A DNA stretch of 34,059 nucleotides from Amycolatopsis azurea DSM 43854 (GCF_001995215.1 NZ_MUXN01000029.1:46898-80956); one strand, 5' to 3'. Numbered from the stretch's first letter, positions 25,072 through 33,509 are shown. Numbers and translations: made by a program. The notes: generated by a model from the letters alone, not told the origin.

Positions 25072-26193
25072 ATGCCCCTTCGCATCAACGTCCGGATGCT
25101 GCTCACGGCGGGCCTCATCGTCCTGCTCACCGCCGGCAGCCTGCTGTTCGTCGCCGTCCGCAGCGCGGCGGCGGGCACCCCCGTGGACAAGAAACTGTCG
25201 TTCACCTGCCCGTTCCCGCTGATCGGGTTGCAGAAGCTCGACGTGAACATCAAGGCCGACTTCGAGGTCCCGACCGCGCCCGGCGGCACGCTCACCACTT
25301 CCGGGCTGACGATCACCGTCACCGTGCCGGACAAGGCGGCGCGCGGGCTCAACCTCGTCGGCGCCACCACCATCGAAGGCACCGCGGCCGCGGGCGTCAC
25401 GCTGGTCAACGGCGACGCGAACCCCTTCCCGGTGCGCATCCCGCTGAACGTCGCCAAGACGAATGTCCCGCCGTCCGGCACCTTCAGCCCGGTCGCGACC
25501 GGTTCCGTGCCCACGGTGACGCTGGCGAAACCGGGCAAGACCACACTGACCGTCGGCGACTTCACCACGCGACTGACCCCGAAGAAGGCCGACGGCTCGT
25601 TCACCGGACTCGGTTCGTTCACCTCGGACTGCACGCTCGACCCCGGCCAGGACGCGGTCCTGCTCTCCTTCGATCTCGGCGACAAGCCGGCGGGGCACCG
25701 CTACACGGTCGCCGGGAAGACCGGCGTCAAGGCGCTCGGCGCCACCGCGCCGCTGACCGGCGCGTTCGACCTGAGCCCCACCGCGGCCACGGTGTTCAGC
25801 GGCGGCCCGGTGTTCGACAAGGCGCACACCGAGTTCCGGCTGTTCGGTTTCGTGCCGGGCACGGCCGATCTCGAGTTCGTCGCCGACGGACCGCAGGGCG
25901 GCGATCTCGCCGGGACCGGTTTCGTCGCGCGCCCCCGGTTCACCACCGTGCTCCCGCTCGTCACGCTCGTCGGCATGCCGGTCAGCAGCGGGCCGGGCTG
26001 CAAGACGTCGGCCCCCTCGACGGCGGAACTGCGCACCGGCGACGGCTTCACCATGGCCGCCGGTGGGACGCTCACCGGCACCTACGCGCTGGCGCCGTTG
26101 ACCGGCTGCGGCGCTTTCACCCCGTACCTGAGCACTTTCGTGCAGGGAGACGGCAACACTTTCGACCTCGCTCTGACACCACGGAAGGCGTAG
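25072..26193 (+). CDS. P4: secreted two-domain protein (DUF6801-like), no linker
   Basis: This 373-residue exported protein is the fourth member of the family. A signal peptide or anchor (about 8-34) is followed by the DUF6801-like domain (FTCPFPLIG, LVGATTIEG, FTSDCTLDPGQ). It passes near residue 203 directly into the C-terminal domain (LFGFVPG, GCKTSAPST, LTGCG, GDGNTFDLAL) without a Pro/Thr linker. ATG 25072 follows AGGAAGG by 5 bases. It is probably co-expressed with P3. No catalytic motif is visible. Confidence 0.87.
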   Translation: MPLRINVRMLLTAGLIVLLTAGSLLFVAVRSAAAGTPVDKKLSFTCPFPLIGLQKLDVNIKADFEVPTAPGGTLTTSGLTITVTVPDKAARGLNLVGATTIEGTAAAGVTLVNGDANPFPVRIPLNVAKTNVPPSGTFSPVATGSVPTVTLAKPGKTTLTVGDFTTRLTPKKADGSFTGLGSFTSDCTLDPGQDAVLLSFDLGDKPAGHRYTVAGKTGVKALGATAPLTGAFDLSPTAATVFSGGPVFDKAHTEFRLFGFVPGTADLEFVADGPQGGDLAGTGFVARPRFTTVLPLVTLVGMPVSSGPGCKTSAPSTAELRTGDGFTMAAGGTLTGTYALAPLTGCGAFTPYLSTFVQGDGNTFDLALTPRKA

Positions 26194-26212
26194 CGGTCCG
26201 ACCTCGGGTGAC

Positions 26213-26259
26213 GCGAAAGCCACTTTCGCAACCCTCAACGTTGCGAAAGTGGCTTTCGC
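26213..26259. terminator. Nested palindrome after P4
   Basis: Perfect 20-base arms (26213-26232, 26240-26259) enclose CCTCAAC. Each arm contains GCGAAAGCCACTTTCGC or its complement, the same core as the palindrome at 22622. It begins 20 bases after the P4 stop. Confidence 0.7.
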
Positions 26260-26289
26260 AACGTTTGCTGGACCGAACCGGTAGTTTCT

Positions 26290-26331
26290 CGTGACTGGAT
26301 GGACGACACACGAGTCGTCCATCCAGTCACG
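26290..26331. repeat. Second inverted repeat between P4 and copA
   Basis: Perfect 18-base arms (26290-26307, 26314-26331) enclose ACACGA. The sequence is unrelated to the palindrome 30 bases before it, and its arms are not nested. It may be a back-up terminator or part of the copA leader. Confidence 0.6.
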
Positions 26332-26341
26332 CAAACCTTCT

Positions 26342-26452
26342 CCTGGGACATCTGTTCTCACCACCATCGCAGTAGTCGGGCCGCCGACGGGTTCGGTTCC
26401 CGGCGGCGGTAATCTGCCTGGCGACACCACCCGGGACACCTGTTCCACCACC
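26342..26452 (+). repeat. Direct repeat pair upstream of copA
   Basis: GGGACATCTGTTCTCACCACC (from 26345) recurs as GGGACACCTGTTCCACCACC (26433-26452), 88 bases later, with one change and one missing base. Both lie within 150 bases of the copA start. The repeat does not look like a known copper-sensor operator. Confidence 0.4.
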
Positions 26453-26487
26453 AAGGAACCACTGGTGAATCCTGGGAGTGCCACGAA

Positions 26488-28722
26488 ATGACGATTTCCG
26501 CGCCGGAGGCCGCCGTCCGCACGGTGGAGCTGACCGTGTCGGGGATGACCTGCGCCGCTTGTTCAGCGCGGGTGGAACGCACACTGAACAAGCTGGACGG
26601 CGTCCGCGCGTCGGTGAACTACGCGACCGAGCGCGCCACCGTGCAGGTGCCCGAAGCGCTGTCCGACGACGTCCTCATCGAGCGCGTCCGCAAATCCGGC
26701 TACACGGCGGAGGTCCGCGGGGACGAGGATCCGGACACCGGTTTCGCCCGGGTCCGCGATCTCCGGCGACGGCTGGTCGTCGCCGCCCTGCTGGCGATCC
26801 CGCTGGGGAACCTCTCGATCACCCTCGCCCTGGTGCCGCGGCTGCGTTTCCCCGGCTGGGAACTGCTGTGCCTCGTCCTGGCCGTACCCGTGGTGTTCTG
26901 GTCGGCCTTACCGTTCCATCGGGCCACACTCCGGAACCTTCGCCATCGTTCGTCCAGTATGGACACCCTGGTGTCGCTGGGAGTGCTCTCCTCGTTCGCG
27001 TGGTCGGCGTGGTCCGCCTTCGCAGGCGGCACCGAACCCGGGTACTGGATCGGCTTCGGGCCGACGGCGGCCGGGGCGGACGCGATCTACCTCGACGTCG
27101 CCGCCGGGGTGACCACCTTCCTGCTGGCGGGCCGGTACTTCGAGAGCCGGTCGAGGCGCAGCGCCGCCGGGCTCCTGGCCGCGCTGGACGCCTTGGCCGC
27201 CAAGGACGTCCGGGTGCTGCGGGACGGCGCCGAGCGGATGGTCCCGATCGGCGAACTGGCCGTCGGCGACCTGTTCGTGGTGAAACCGGGGGAGTCGATC
27301 GCCGCGGACGGGATCGTCGACAGTGGACTGTCCACTGTGGATGTCAGTGCGGTGACCGGGGAGCCGGTGCCGGCGGAAGTCGCCGAGGGGGACCGGGTCG
27401 TCGGCGCCTCGGTGAACCGGGACGGCAGGCTGGTCGTCCGCGCGACAGCGGTCGGCGCGCACACCCAGCTGGCCCAGATGACCGCGCTGGCGGAACGCGC
27501 GCAGGCCCGCAAAGCATCCGTGCAACGTCTGGTCGACCGGATCTGCGCGGTGTTCGTCCCCGTCGTCCTCGGCGTGGCGGTGCTGACCCTGGCGGTGTGG
27601 CTGCTCAGCGGTGCTCCCGCCCGCGAGGGTTTCGCGGCGGCGGTCGCCGTCCTGATCATCGCCTGCCCGTGCGCGCTCGGGCTGGCCACGCCGACCGCGC
27701 TCATGGCGGGCGTCGGCCGCGGCGCCCAGCTGGGCATCCTGATCAAGGGGCCCGACGCGCTCGAGGCGAGCCGCACGGTGGACACCGTCGTCCTGGACAA
27801 GACCGGCACCGTCACCACCGGGAAGATGACCGTCACCGCGTGCCTTCCTGCCGACGGGTTCACCGCCGGCGAAGTGCTGCGGTACGCCGGAGCCGTGGAA
27901 GCCGGGTCGGAACACGCCATCGCGGCCGCCGTCGTCACCGCGGCGCGAGCCGAACTGCCGGATCTGCCCGGGGTCGAAGGGTTCGGCGCGCTGCCGGGGC
28001 TCGGCGCGAAGGGCGAGGTCGAGGGACGCGAGGTCCTCGTCGGCAACGCGCGTTTGTTCACCGATCGCGGGATCGGCGTCCCTGAGGACTTCGCGGCCGC
28101 CGAGCGAGACGGGGCGACGGCGATCCTCGTCGCGGTGGACGGCCGGGTCGCCGGGTACCTGGTGATCCGCGACGTCGTGAAGCCGTCGGCGCGGGCCGCC
28201 GTCGCCGATCTGCACGCGCTCGGCCTGCGGACCGTGCTGCTGACCGGCGACAACGAAGCGGCCGCCCGCGCGATCGCGGACGAGATCGGCGTCCCGGACG
28301 TGCGCGCCGGGGTCCTGCCCGCGGAGAAAGCCCAGGTCGTCGAGGAGCTGAGGGTCGGGGGAGCGCGAGTCGCGATGGTCGGCGACGGGATCAACGACGG
28401 CCCGGCGCTGGCCACCGCCGATCTCGGCATGGCGATGGCCCAGGGCAGTGACATCGCGCTGCGCTCGGCCGACATCGTGCTGGTCCGCGAGGACCTGCGC
28501 GTGGTTCCTGACGCCATCCGCCTCGCCGATCGCACGCTGCGGATCATCCGGGGGAACCTGGCGTGGGCGTTCGGCTACAACGTCGCCGCGATCCCGCTGG
28601 CCGCGCTCGGACTGCTGAACCCGCTGATCGCCGGGGCGGCGATGTCCCTGTCGTCCGTGCTCGTCGTGTCCAACAGCCTTCGCCTGAAGGATTTCGGCCG
28701 GTCGGACCGACGCCCTGCGTGA
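26488..28722 (+). CDS. copA: Cu(I)-translocating P1B-type ATPase
   Basis: This 744-residue copper exporter has an N-terminal heavy-metal domain with GMTCAAC (Cys22, Cys25) and an actuator TGE (290-292). The transmembrane CPC site is 393-395 and the phosphorylated aspartate is Asp437 in DKTGT. The hinge is GDGINDGPA, and the late helices carry YN and MSLSS. The CPC plus YN plus MxxSS set indicates Cu(I). The nucleotide-domain motif is SEHA (His476) where most family members have SEHP. It has one metal-binding domain and no CopZ or CsoR gene beside it. ATG 26488 follows GGGAG. Confidence 0.95.
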   Translation: MTISAPEAAVRTVELTVSGMTCAACSARVERTLNKLDGVRASVNYATERATVQVPEALSDDVLIERVRKSGYTAEVRGDEDPDTGFARVRDLRRRLVVAALLAIPLGNLSITLALVPRLRFPGWELLCLVLAVPVVFWSALPFHRATLRNLRHRSSSMDTLVSLGVLSSFAWSAWSAFAGGTEPGYWIGFGPTAAGADAIYLDVAAGVTTFLLAGRYFESRSRRSAAGLLAALDALAAKDVRVLRDGAERMVPIGELAVGDLFVVKPGESIAADGIVDSGLSTVDVSAVTGEPVPAEVAEGDRVVGASVNRDGRLVVRATAVGAHTQLAQMTALAERAQARKASVQRLVDRICAVFVPVVLGVAVLTLAVWLLSGAPAREGFAAAVAVLIIACPCALGLATPTALMAGVGRGAQLGILIKGPDALEASRTVDTVVLDKTGTVTTGKMTVTACLPADGFTAGEVLRYAGAVEAGSEHAIAAAVVTAARAELPDLPGVEGFGALPGLGAKGEVEGREVLVGNARLFTDRGIGVPEDFAAAERDGATAILVAVDGRVAGYLVIRDVVKPSARAAVADLHALGLRTVLLTGDNEAAARAIADEIGVPDVRAGVLPAEKAQVVEELRVGGARVAMVGDGINDGPALATADLGMAMAQGSDIALRSADIVLVREDLRVVPDAIRLADRTLRIIRGNLAWAFGYNVAAIPLAALGLLNPLIAGAAMSLSSVLVVSNSLRLKDFGRSDRRPA

Positions 28723-28746
28723 CACTTCCGGGTGGTTTTGTACCAT
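28719..28746 (+). promoter_or_regulatory. Predicted promoter of kinase 1
   Basis: GTGACA (28719-28724) overlaps the copA stop, and TACCAT (28741-28746) follows after 16 bases. It would give a short leader of about 17 bases; read-through from copA is an alternative. Confidence 0.35.
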
Positions 28747-28769
28747 CGCCCGGACCAAGGGGGCCTTTC

Positions 28770-30653
28770 GTGAAGCCGTTGAACACCGGCGAACCCACCG
28801 GCGTGGGGCGCTACCGGGTGTTCGCCGCGCTCGGCGAGGGCGGGATGGGCCGGGTGCTGCTCGGGACCTCGTCCGACGGGCGCCTGGTCGCGATCAAACA
28901 GGTCCACCCGGGTTTCGCGCAGGACCCCGGCTTCCGCGAGCGGTTCCGGCGGGAGGTCGAAACGTCGCGTCTGGTGTCCGGCGCGTACACCGCCCCGGTC
29001 ATGGACGCCGATCCGAACGCGCCGACGCCGTGGCTCGCCTCGGTGTTCGTGCCGGGACCGGCGCTTTCGGAGGCGGTCTCGGCGGGCGGGCCGCTGCCTC
29101 CGATGGCCGTCCGGCATCTCGCCGCGGGGCTCGCGCTGGCGCTGGGTGACATCCACCGCGCCGGGCTGATCCACCGGGACCTGAAGCCGAGCAACGTCAT
29201 CCTCACCGGTGACGGCCCCCGGGTGATCGACTTCGGGATCGCCCGCGCCGTCGAAGGCGACTCCGAACTCACGCACACCGGCGCGGTGATCGGCTCGCCC
29301 GGGTTCATGTCGCCCGAACAGGCCGAGGGCAGACCGCTGACCCCGGCGAGCGACATGTTCTCCTTCGGCGCGCTGCTGGTGATGGCCGCGACCGGATCGA
29401 ACCCCTTCACCGGGACGTCCACCCCGCACACGCTCTACAACGTCGTGCACGTCCAGCCCGACCTGCGGCACCTGGCGCCGGAACTCCGGCAGATCGTCGA
29501 GCCGTGCTTGGCGAAGAACCCGGCGGACCGGCCGTCCCCGGCCTGGGTGCTGGAGCGGCTGGGCCCGATCCCGCCGATGGTCACGCCGTGGCCGCCTGCG
29601 GTGTCGCACCTCATCGAGACCCAGCAGGCGGAGGTCCGGCGGCTGCTGAACCCGCCACCGCCGAAGCGGTCCCGGCGCGGCCTCTACGCGGGACTCGCCG
29701 CGGCGGCCGTGGTGCTGCTCGTCGGTGGCGTCGTCGCCGCGGTGTCGCTGAACGGGGACGATCCGCCTCCGGCCGCCGCGGCGCCGAGCAGCCCGGCGGT
29801 CCCGGACGTACCGGAGACCACGCCCGTCAACGCGGATCCGCTCGGCCCGGACAACCTGCGCAAGGTCGACCTGTGCAAGGTGCTCGAAGGGCGCACCGTG
29901 CCCGGACTCGGGAAGCTGAGCAAGAAGAACTCCGTCGACTTCGACTCGTGCACGTACGACTCGCCCGCGGGCACATGGCTGGATCTCGACATCGCGGGCG
30001 GCCTGGTCAACGGCGAACCGAGCGGCGAACTCGAAGGACTTCCGCTGACCCTCAAGGGATCCGGCGACTCCTGCGGTGTCTCCGTCCCTGTCACCGGGGT
30101 GCAGAACACCCAGCTCAGCGCCCGGGTGAACTCGATGTCCACAAAGGACGAAGCGTGCGCGGCGGTGAAAGCCGCGCTGACCGACACGGTGAAACGGATC
30201 AGGGCGGGCGGCCAGGAACGCGAACTGCCGGCGGGCACGCTGGCGCCGCTGGACCCGTGCGCGCTGGTCGGCCCGGCGACGGCGGACCGGCTGATCGGGC
30301 CCGTGGTCGAAGCCATCCGCGAGCATCTGCACGAATGCCGGTACGACGCGGCGGGCAGCCTGCGGCTGAAGCTCCTGAAGAGCTATCCGCCGGTCCAGTC
30401 GAAGGACTCGTACTACTCGAACACCGCGACGCTGGACATCGGCGGCAAGACCGTGTACCTCGCCGAGGCCGACGACGGTGTCGCGCGCTCGACCTGCTCG
30501 CTGACCTGGCAGCACCGGCCGATCAGCGACCGGGCGGGCGAGAACGTCGAACTGACCTTCGGCACGAGCGGGACGAAACTGACCGCCGCCCAAGCCTGCG
30601 ACAAGGCGAAGGGCTTCGCCGAGGCGTTGCTGCCGAAACTCCCGAAACCGTAG
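28770..30653 (+). CDS. Membrane Ser/Thr protein kinase 1 with duplicated extracellular domain
   Basis: This 627-residue receptor-like kinase has a kinase domain at about 15-270: GEGGMG loop, Lys43 in VAIK, catalytic Asp137 in HRDLKPSN, Asp154 of DFG and the GSPGFMSPEQ activation segment. A juxtamembrane Pro-rich stretch and one membrane helix (about 304-327) follow. The extracellular part has two similar units of four cysteines each (LCKVL, SCTYD, SCGVS, ACAAV; then PCALV, ECRYD, TCSLT, ACDKA), reminiscent of DUF3558-type lipoprotein domains. There are no PASTA repeats. GTG 28770 has AAGGGGG upstream. Ligand and targets are unknown. Confidence 0.92.
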   Translation: MKPLNTGEPTGVGRYRVFAALGEGGMGRVLLGTSSDGRLVAIKQVHPGFAQDPGFRERFRREVETSRLVSGAYTAPVMDADPNAPTPWLASVFVPGPALSEAVSAGGPLPPMAVRHLAAGLALALGDIHRAGLIHRDLKPSNVILTGDGPRVIDFGIARAVEGDSELTHTGAVIGSPGFMSPEQAEGRPLTPASDMFSFGALLVMAATGSNPFTGTSTPHTLYNVVHVQPDLRHLAPELRQIVEPCLAKNPADRPSPAWVLERLGPIPPMVTPWPPAVSHLIETQQAEVRRLLNPPPPKRSRRGLYAGLAAAAVVLLVGGVVAAVSLNGDDPPPAAAAPSSPAVPDVPETTPVNADPLGPDNLRKVDLCKVLEGRTVPGLGKLSKKNSVDFDSCTYDSPAGTWLDLDIAGGLVNGEPSGELEGLPLTLKGSGDSCGVSVPVTGVQNTQLSARVNSMSTKDEACAAVKAALTDTVKRIRAGGQERELPAGTLAPLDPCALVGPATADRLIGPVVEAIREHLHECRYDAAGSLRLKLLKSYPPVQSKDSYYSNTATLDIGGKTVYLAEADDGVARSTCSLTWQHRPISDRAGENVELTFGTSGTKLTAAQACDKAKGFAEALLPKLPKP

Positions 30654-30662
30654 GGCTGATCA

Positions 30663-32507
30663 GTGAAACCGTTGAACCCCGGCGAACCCCGCCAGATCGG
30701 CCCGTACCGGATCATCGCCGAACTCGGTGAAGGCGGCATGGGGCGGGTGGTGCTCGGCCTGGCCCCGGACGGCAGGCTCGTCGCGGTCAAGCAGCTGCAC
30801 GCCCAGTTCGCGCACGATTCGCGCTTCCGCGAACGGTTCCGCCGCGAGGTCGCCACCTCGCGGCTGGTCTCCGGCGCCTACACCGCCGCGGTGATGGACG
30901 CCGACGCCGAAGCGGAAACCCCGTGGCTCGCCTCGGTCTTCGTCACCGGGCCGTCGTTGAAGGAGGCGGTGGACGCCGCCGGGCCGCTGCCCGCCGAGCC
31001 GGTCCGCCTGCTGGCGTCCGGGCTCGCCGCCGCGCTGACCGAGATCCACCGCGCCGGGCTGATCCACCGCGACCTCAAGCCCAGCAACATCATCCTGACG
31101 AGTGACGGCCCCAGGGTGATCGACTTCGGCATCGCACGGGCGGCGGAAGAGGCGCAGGAACTCACCGGGACGGGCGCGATCATCGGCTCGCCCGCGTTCA
31201 TGTCCCCGGAACAGGCGGGAAGCGGGCAGGTCACCGGCGCGAGCGACGTGTTCTCCCTCGGCGCGATCCTGGTCATGGCGGCCACCGGACGCGGCCCGTT
31301 CACCGGCCCGACCGCGCCGCAGACGCTGTATAACGTCGTGCACACCGCCGCGGACCTCAGCGCCGTCCCGGACGAGATCCGGCGGCTCGCCGAACCCTGC
31401 CTGGCCAAAGACCCCGCACGGAGGCCGACCCCGGAACAGATCCTGGACCACCTCGGTCCGGTGCCGCCGGGGGTGGCGCCCTGGCCGCCCGCCGTGCACG
31501 CCCGGATCCGGCAGCAGGACACCGAAGTGCGTTCGGTGCTGGCCCTGCCGCTGCCGATCTGGCGGCCGCCGCCGAAGAAGATGGCTCCGCGGACGAAAAA
31601 GATCCTGTTCGGCTCGCTGGCCGGAGTCGTCCTGCTGGTGGTCGCCGGGATCGTGGCGCTCGGCCTCTCCATCGCCGACTACGCCAAACCGGAGAGCCCG
31701 GGAACGACGTCGCTGGCGGCGACCGAGGCGCTTGGCGCGGAACGCCTGCGCCTGGTGGATCCGTGCAAGGTGCTCGCTGGCCGGTTCGTGCAGGAGTTCG
31801 GCACCCTGAAGGCGGACACGGACTCGAGCTACCCGGCCCGCTGCAAGTACACCGGTCTCAAGGGCGTCACCTTCGAAGTCCGGCTCGGCGAAGGGGTGAC
31901 CGCCAGCAGTCTCGAACGGACCGACCGCACCGCCGAGGGCGTTCCGTTGCTGCGCAGCACGATCAGCGGCGGATGCGACTCGGTCGCCCAACTGCCGTCG
32001 GACCGGCGGCTCGGCGTCGTCGTCTCCCATCCGGGCAGGGAAGGCGATCCCTGCAAGGCCGCCGACGACATGCTGAGTGCGGCCCTCACCCGGCTGCGCA
32101 CGCACGAGGTCGACCGCCCCGGTGAGCCCGCGAGCATCCTCCCGCTCGACCCGTGCGCGGTCGCGGATCCGGCTGTCATCGGCAAGAACGTGCCCAACGC
32201 GCAGTCCGCGCCGCGGACGTTGCGGATCTGCGAGTGGGTGGGCGGCGGGGACACGCTGACCGTCGAGTTGCAGCGGGGCGCGTACGTGCCAGACGGGACG
32301 CCGGCCGACCTCGGCAGCGGCGTCACCGGCGGCGTCCGGGAGTTCGGCGGCTCGAACTGCGCCGTGACCTGGCAGCACCGCGCGCTCCCTGATCGCGAGG
32401 CGGAACACGTCGCCGTCCGGCTGCTCGCACGTGAGGGGAGCGCGAGCCCCTGCGACCGGGCGAAGGAGATCGCGGGCTCCGTCGCTTCGCGGCTGCCGAA
32501 ACCCTGA
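30663..32507 (+). CDS. Membrane Ser/Thr protein kinase 2, tandem paralog
   Basis: This 614-residue protein is colinear with kinase 1. Lys43, Asp137 and Asp154 fall at identical positions, the membrane helix lies near residues 315-338, and the same eight extracellular cysteines recur in two units (PCKVL...CKYT...GCDSV...PCKAA, then PCAVA...CEWV...NCAVT...PCDRA). Both proteins end in RLPKP or KLPKP. It starts 9 bases after kinase 1, so they are one operon. The kinase halves are much more alike than the extracellular halves, as expected after duplication with new ligand specificity. Confidence 0.92.
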   Translation: MKPLNPGEPRQIGPYRIIAELGEGGMGRVVLGLAPDGRLVAVKQLHAQFAHDSRFRERFRREVATSRLVSGAYTAAVMDADAEAETPWLASVFVTGPSLKEAVDAAGPLPAEPVRLLASGLAAALTEIHRAGLIHRDLKPSNIILTSDGPRVIDFGIARAAEEAQELTGTGAIIGSPAFMSPEQAGSGQVTGASDVFSLGAILVMAATGRGPFTGPTAPQTLYNVVHTAADLSAVPDEIRRLAEPCLAKDPARRPTPEQILDHLGPVPPGVAPWPPAVHARIRQQDTEVRSVLALPLPIWRPPPKKMAPRTKKILFGSLAGVVLLVVAGIVALGLSIADYAKPESPGTTSLAATEALGAERLRLVDPCKVLAGRFVQEFGTLKADTDSSYPARCKYTGLKGVTFEVRLGEGVTASSLERTDRTAEGVPLLRSTISGGCDSVAQLPSDRRLGVVVSHPGREGDPCKAADDMLSAALTRLRTHEVDRPGEPASILPLDPCAVADPAVIGKNVPNAQSAPRTLRICEWVGGGDTLTVELQRGAYVPDGTPADLGSGVTGGVREFGGSNCAVTWQHRALPDREAEHVAVRLLAREGSASPCDRAKEIAGSVASRLPKP

Positions 32508-32588
32508 GCCTCGCGGATAGGCTACCCCCTGTGACGGGCCCGGAAACGGGGTCCGCTAAGGTATCTCTCGTACGAACAACTACATCAC

Positions 32589-32663
32589 GCGCGTTTAGCT
32601 CAGCGGGAGAGCGCTTCCCTGACACGGAAGAGGTCACTGGTTCAATCCCAGTATCGCGCACCA
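32589..32663 (+). tRNA. tRNA-Val(GAC)
   Basis: A full cloverleaf is visible: D-stem GCTC/GAGC, anticodon stem CTTCC/GGAAG with loop CTGACAC (anticodon GAC), and T-arm ACTGG-TTCAATC-CCAGT. The acceptor stem GCGCGTT/ATCGCGC has a T-T mismatch at its sixth pair. The 3' CCA is encoded (32661-32663). Confidence 0.93.
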
Positions 32664-32699
32664 GGTTCGCTTCCCCAGGTGAACCGGAGTTCGTACCGC

Positions 32700-32771
32700 G
32701 GGCGATTAGCTCAGGGGGAGAGCGCTTCGTTCACACCGAAGAGGTCACTGGTTCGATCCCAGTATCGCCCA
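32700..32771 (+). tRNA. tRNA-Val(CAC)
   Basis: The cloverleaf has a perfect acceptor stem GGGCGAT/ATCGCCC, anticodon stem CTTCG/CGAAG with loop TTCACAC (anticodon CAC), and the same T-arm as its neighbour except TTCGATC. CCA is not encoded (CCG follows the discriminator A). It is 36 bases after the first tRNA and likely on the same transcript. Confidence 0.94.
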
Positions 32772-32782
32772 CCGCAGTGAAG

Positions 32783-32810
32783 GCCCCACCCGGAAACGGG
32801 TGGGGCTTTT
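32783..32810 (+). terminator. Intrinsic terminator of the tRNA-Val pair
   Basis: A perfect 10-base stem GCCCCACCCG/CGGGTGGGGC (32783-32792, 32797-32806) with a GAAA tetraloop is followed by TTTT. It is the only classical stem-plus-T-run terminator I see in the window. Confidence 0.88.
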
Positions 32811-32832
32811 CGTGTCTGTGCCCGTGTCGGTG

Positions 32833-32887
32833 TGTCCCCAATGTGGCTTTGGGGACACTCAGCGTCCCCAAAGCCACATTGGGGACA
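32833..32887. repeat. 55-bp perfect palindrome between tRNA and tetR genes
   Basis: Perfect 24-base arms (32833-32856, 32864-32887) enclose ACTCAGC. Each arm is partly self-complementary (CCCCAATGTGGCTTTGGGG), like the palindromes at 22622 and 26213. It lies between the tRNA terminator and the convergent regulator gene. Confidence 0.7.
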
Positions 32888-32924
32888 TCGGTGCTGGGGT
32901 TCTGGCTGGGCCAATCGCGAGCAC

Positions 32925-33509
32925 TTAGCGCAACGCTTCGATCATCGGCGTCAGCGTGTCCATGGTCGCGGCGAGATCGGCTTGCGGGTCGGGGGAGTGC
33001 GCCAGCCAGACGGCGGCCTCGTTCATCGCGCCGGATAGCAGGCGCACCAACGGTTCGACGGGACGTTTCGTCAGGACGCCCTCGGTCATCAGACCGGTCA
33101 GTGCTTCGGCGAGGTGCCGGGCGGAGGACTCCGCGTCGAGTTCGCGCCAGTCCTGCCAGCCGACCACCGCGGGACCGTCGAGCAGCATGATCTGCTGGGT
33201 CTCCGGATCGGTCGCCGCGGCGAGGAAGGCGCGGCATCCCGCCAGCAGTCCCGTCCAGGAGTCGGGCGCGGCGTCCGCGGCCCGCGCGATCTGCTCTCCG
33301 ACGTCGTGCTGCACGACGCCGAGTACGTGCCGGAACAGGTCCGCCTTGCTGCTGAAGTGGTGGTAGAGCGCGCCTTTGCTCACGCCCGCGGTCTGCGCGA
33401 TGGTCTCCAGTCCGACCTTGCCGTATCCGTGTTCGGCGAACAGCCGGCGAGCGGTGGCGGTCAATGCCTCCATCGTCTCTTCGCGCTGCTGCTGCTTCGT
33501 GCGGGCCAT
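32925..33509 (-). CDS. TetR-family repressor
   Basis: This 194-residue regulator has an N-terminal helix-turn-helix (about 28-60: LETIAQTAGVSKGALYHHFSSKADLF, given here as the recognition region around ALYHHF). The helical ligand domain that follows has little conserved sequence. The reading frame extends upstream through the divergent gene, but ATG 33509 gives the canonical MARTKQQQREE start. It should bind the twin palindromes just upstream and repress both itself and the VOC gene. The inducer is unknown. Confidence 0.92.
   Translation of the reverse strand: MARTKQQQREETMEALTATARRLFAEHGYGKVGLETIAQTAGVSKGALYHHFSSKADLFRHVLGVVQHDVGEQIARAADAAPDSWTGLLAGCRAFLAAATDPETQQIMLLDGPAVVGWQDWRELDAESSARHLAEALTGLMTEGVLTKRPVEPLVRLLSGAMNEAAVWLAHSPDPQADLAATMDTLTPMIEALR

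Noticed and set aside
26291..26491. 66-codon frame ending in a 4-base overlap with copA
   Set aside because: Its start lies inside a palindrome, no ribosome site is seen, and the protein is low-complexity; the overlap is probably chance.
28575..30593. 672-codon minus-strand frame across kinase 1
   Set aside because: It is antisense to an intact kinase with all catalytic motifs; composition is typical of a shadow frame.
32589..32771. tRNA genes considered as a prophage or island attachment site
   Set aside because: No integrase and no repeated tRNA 3' end are visible within the window.
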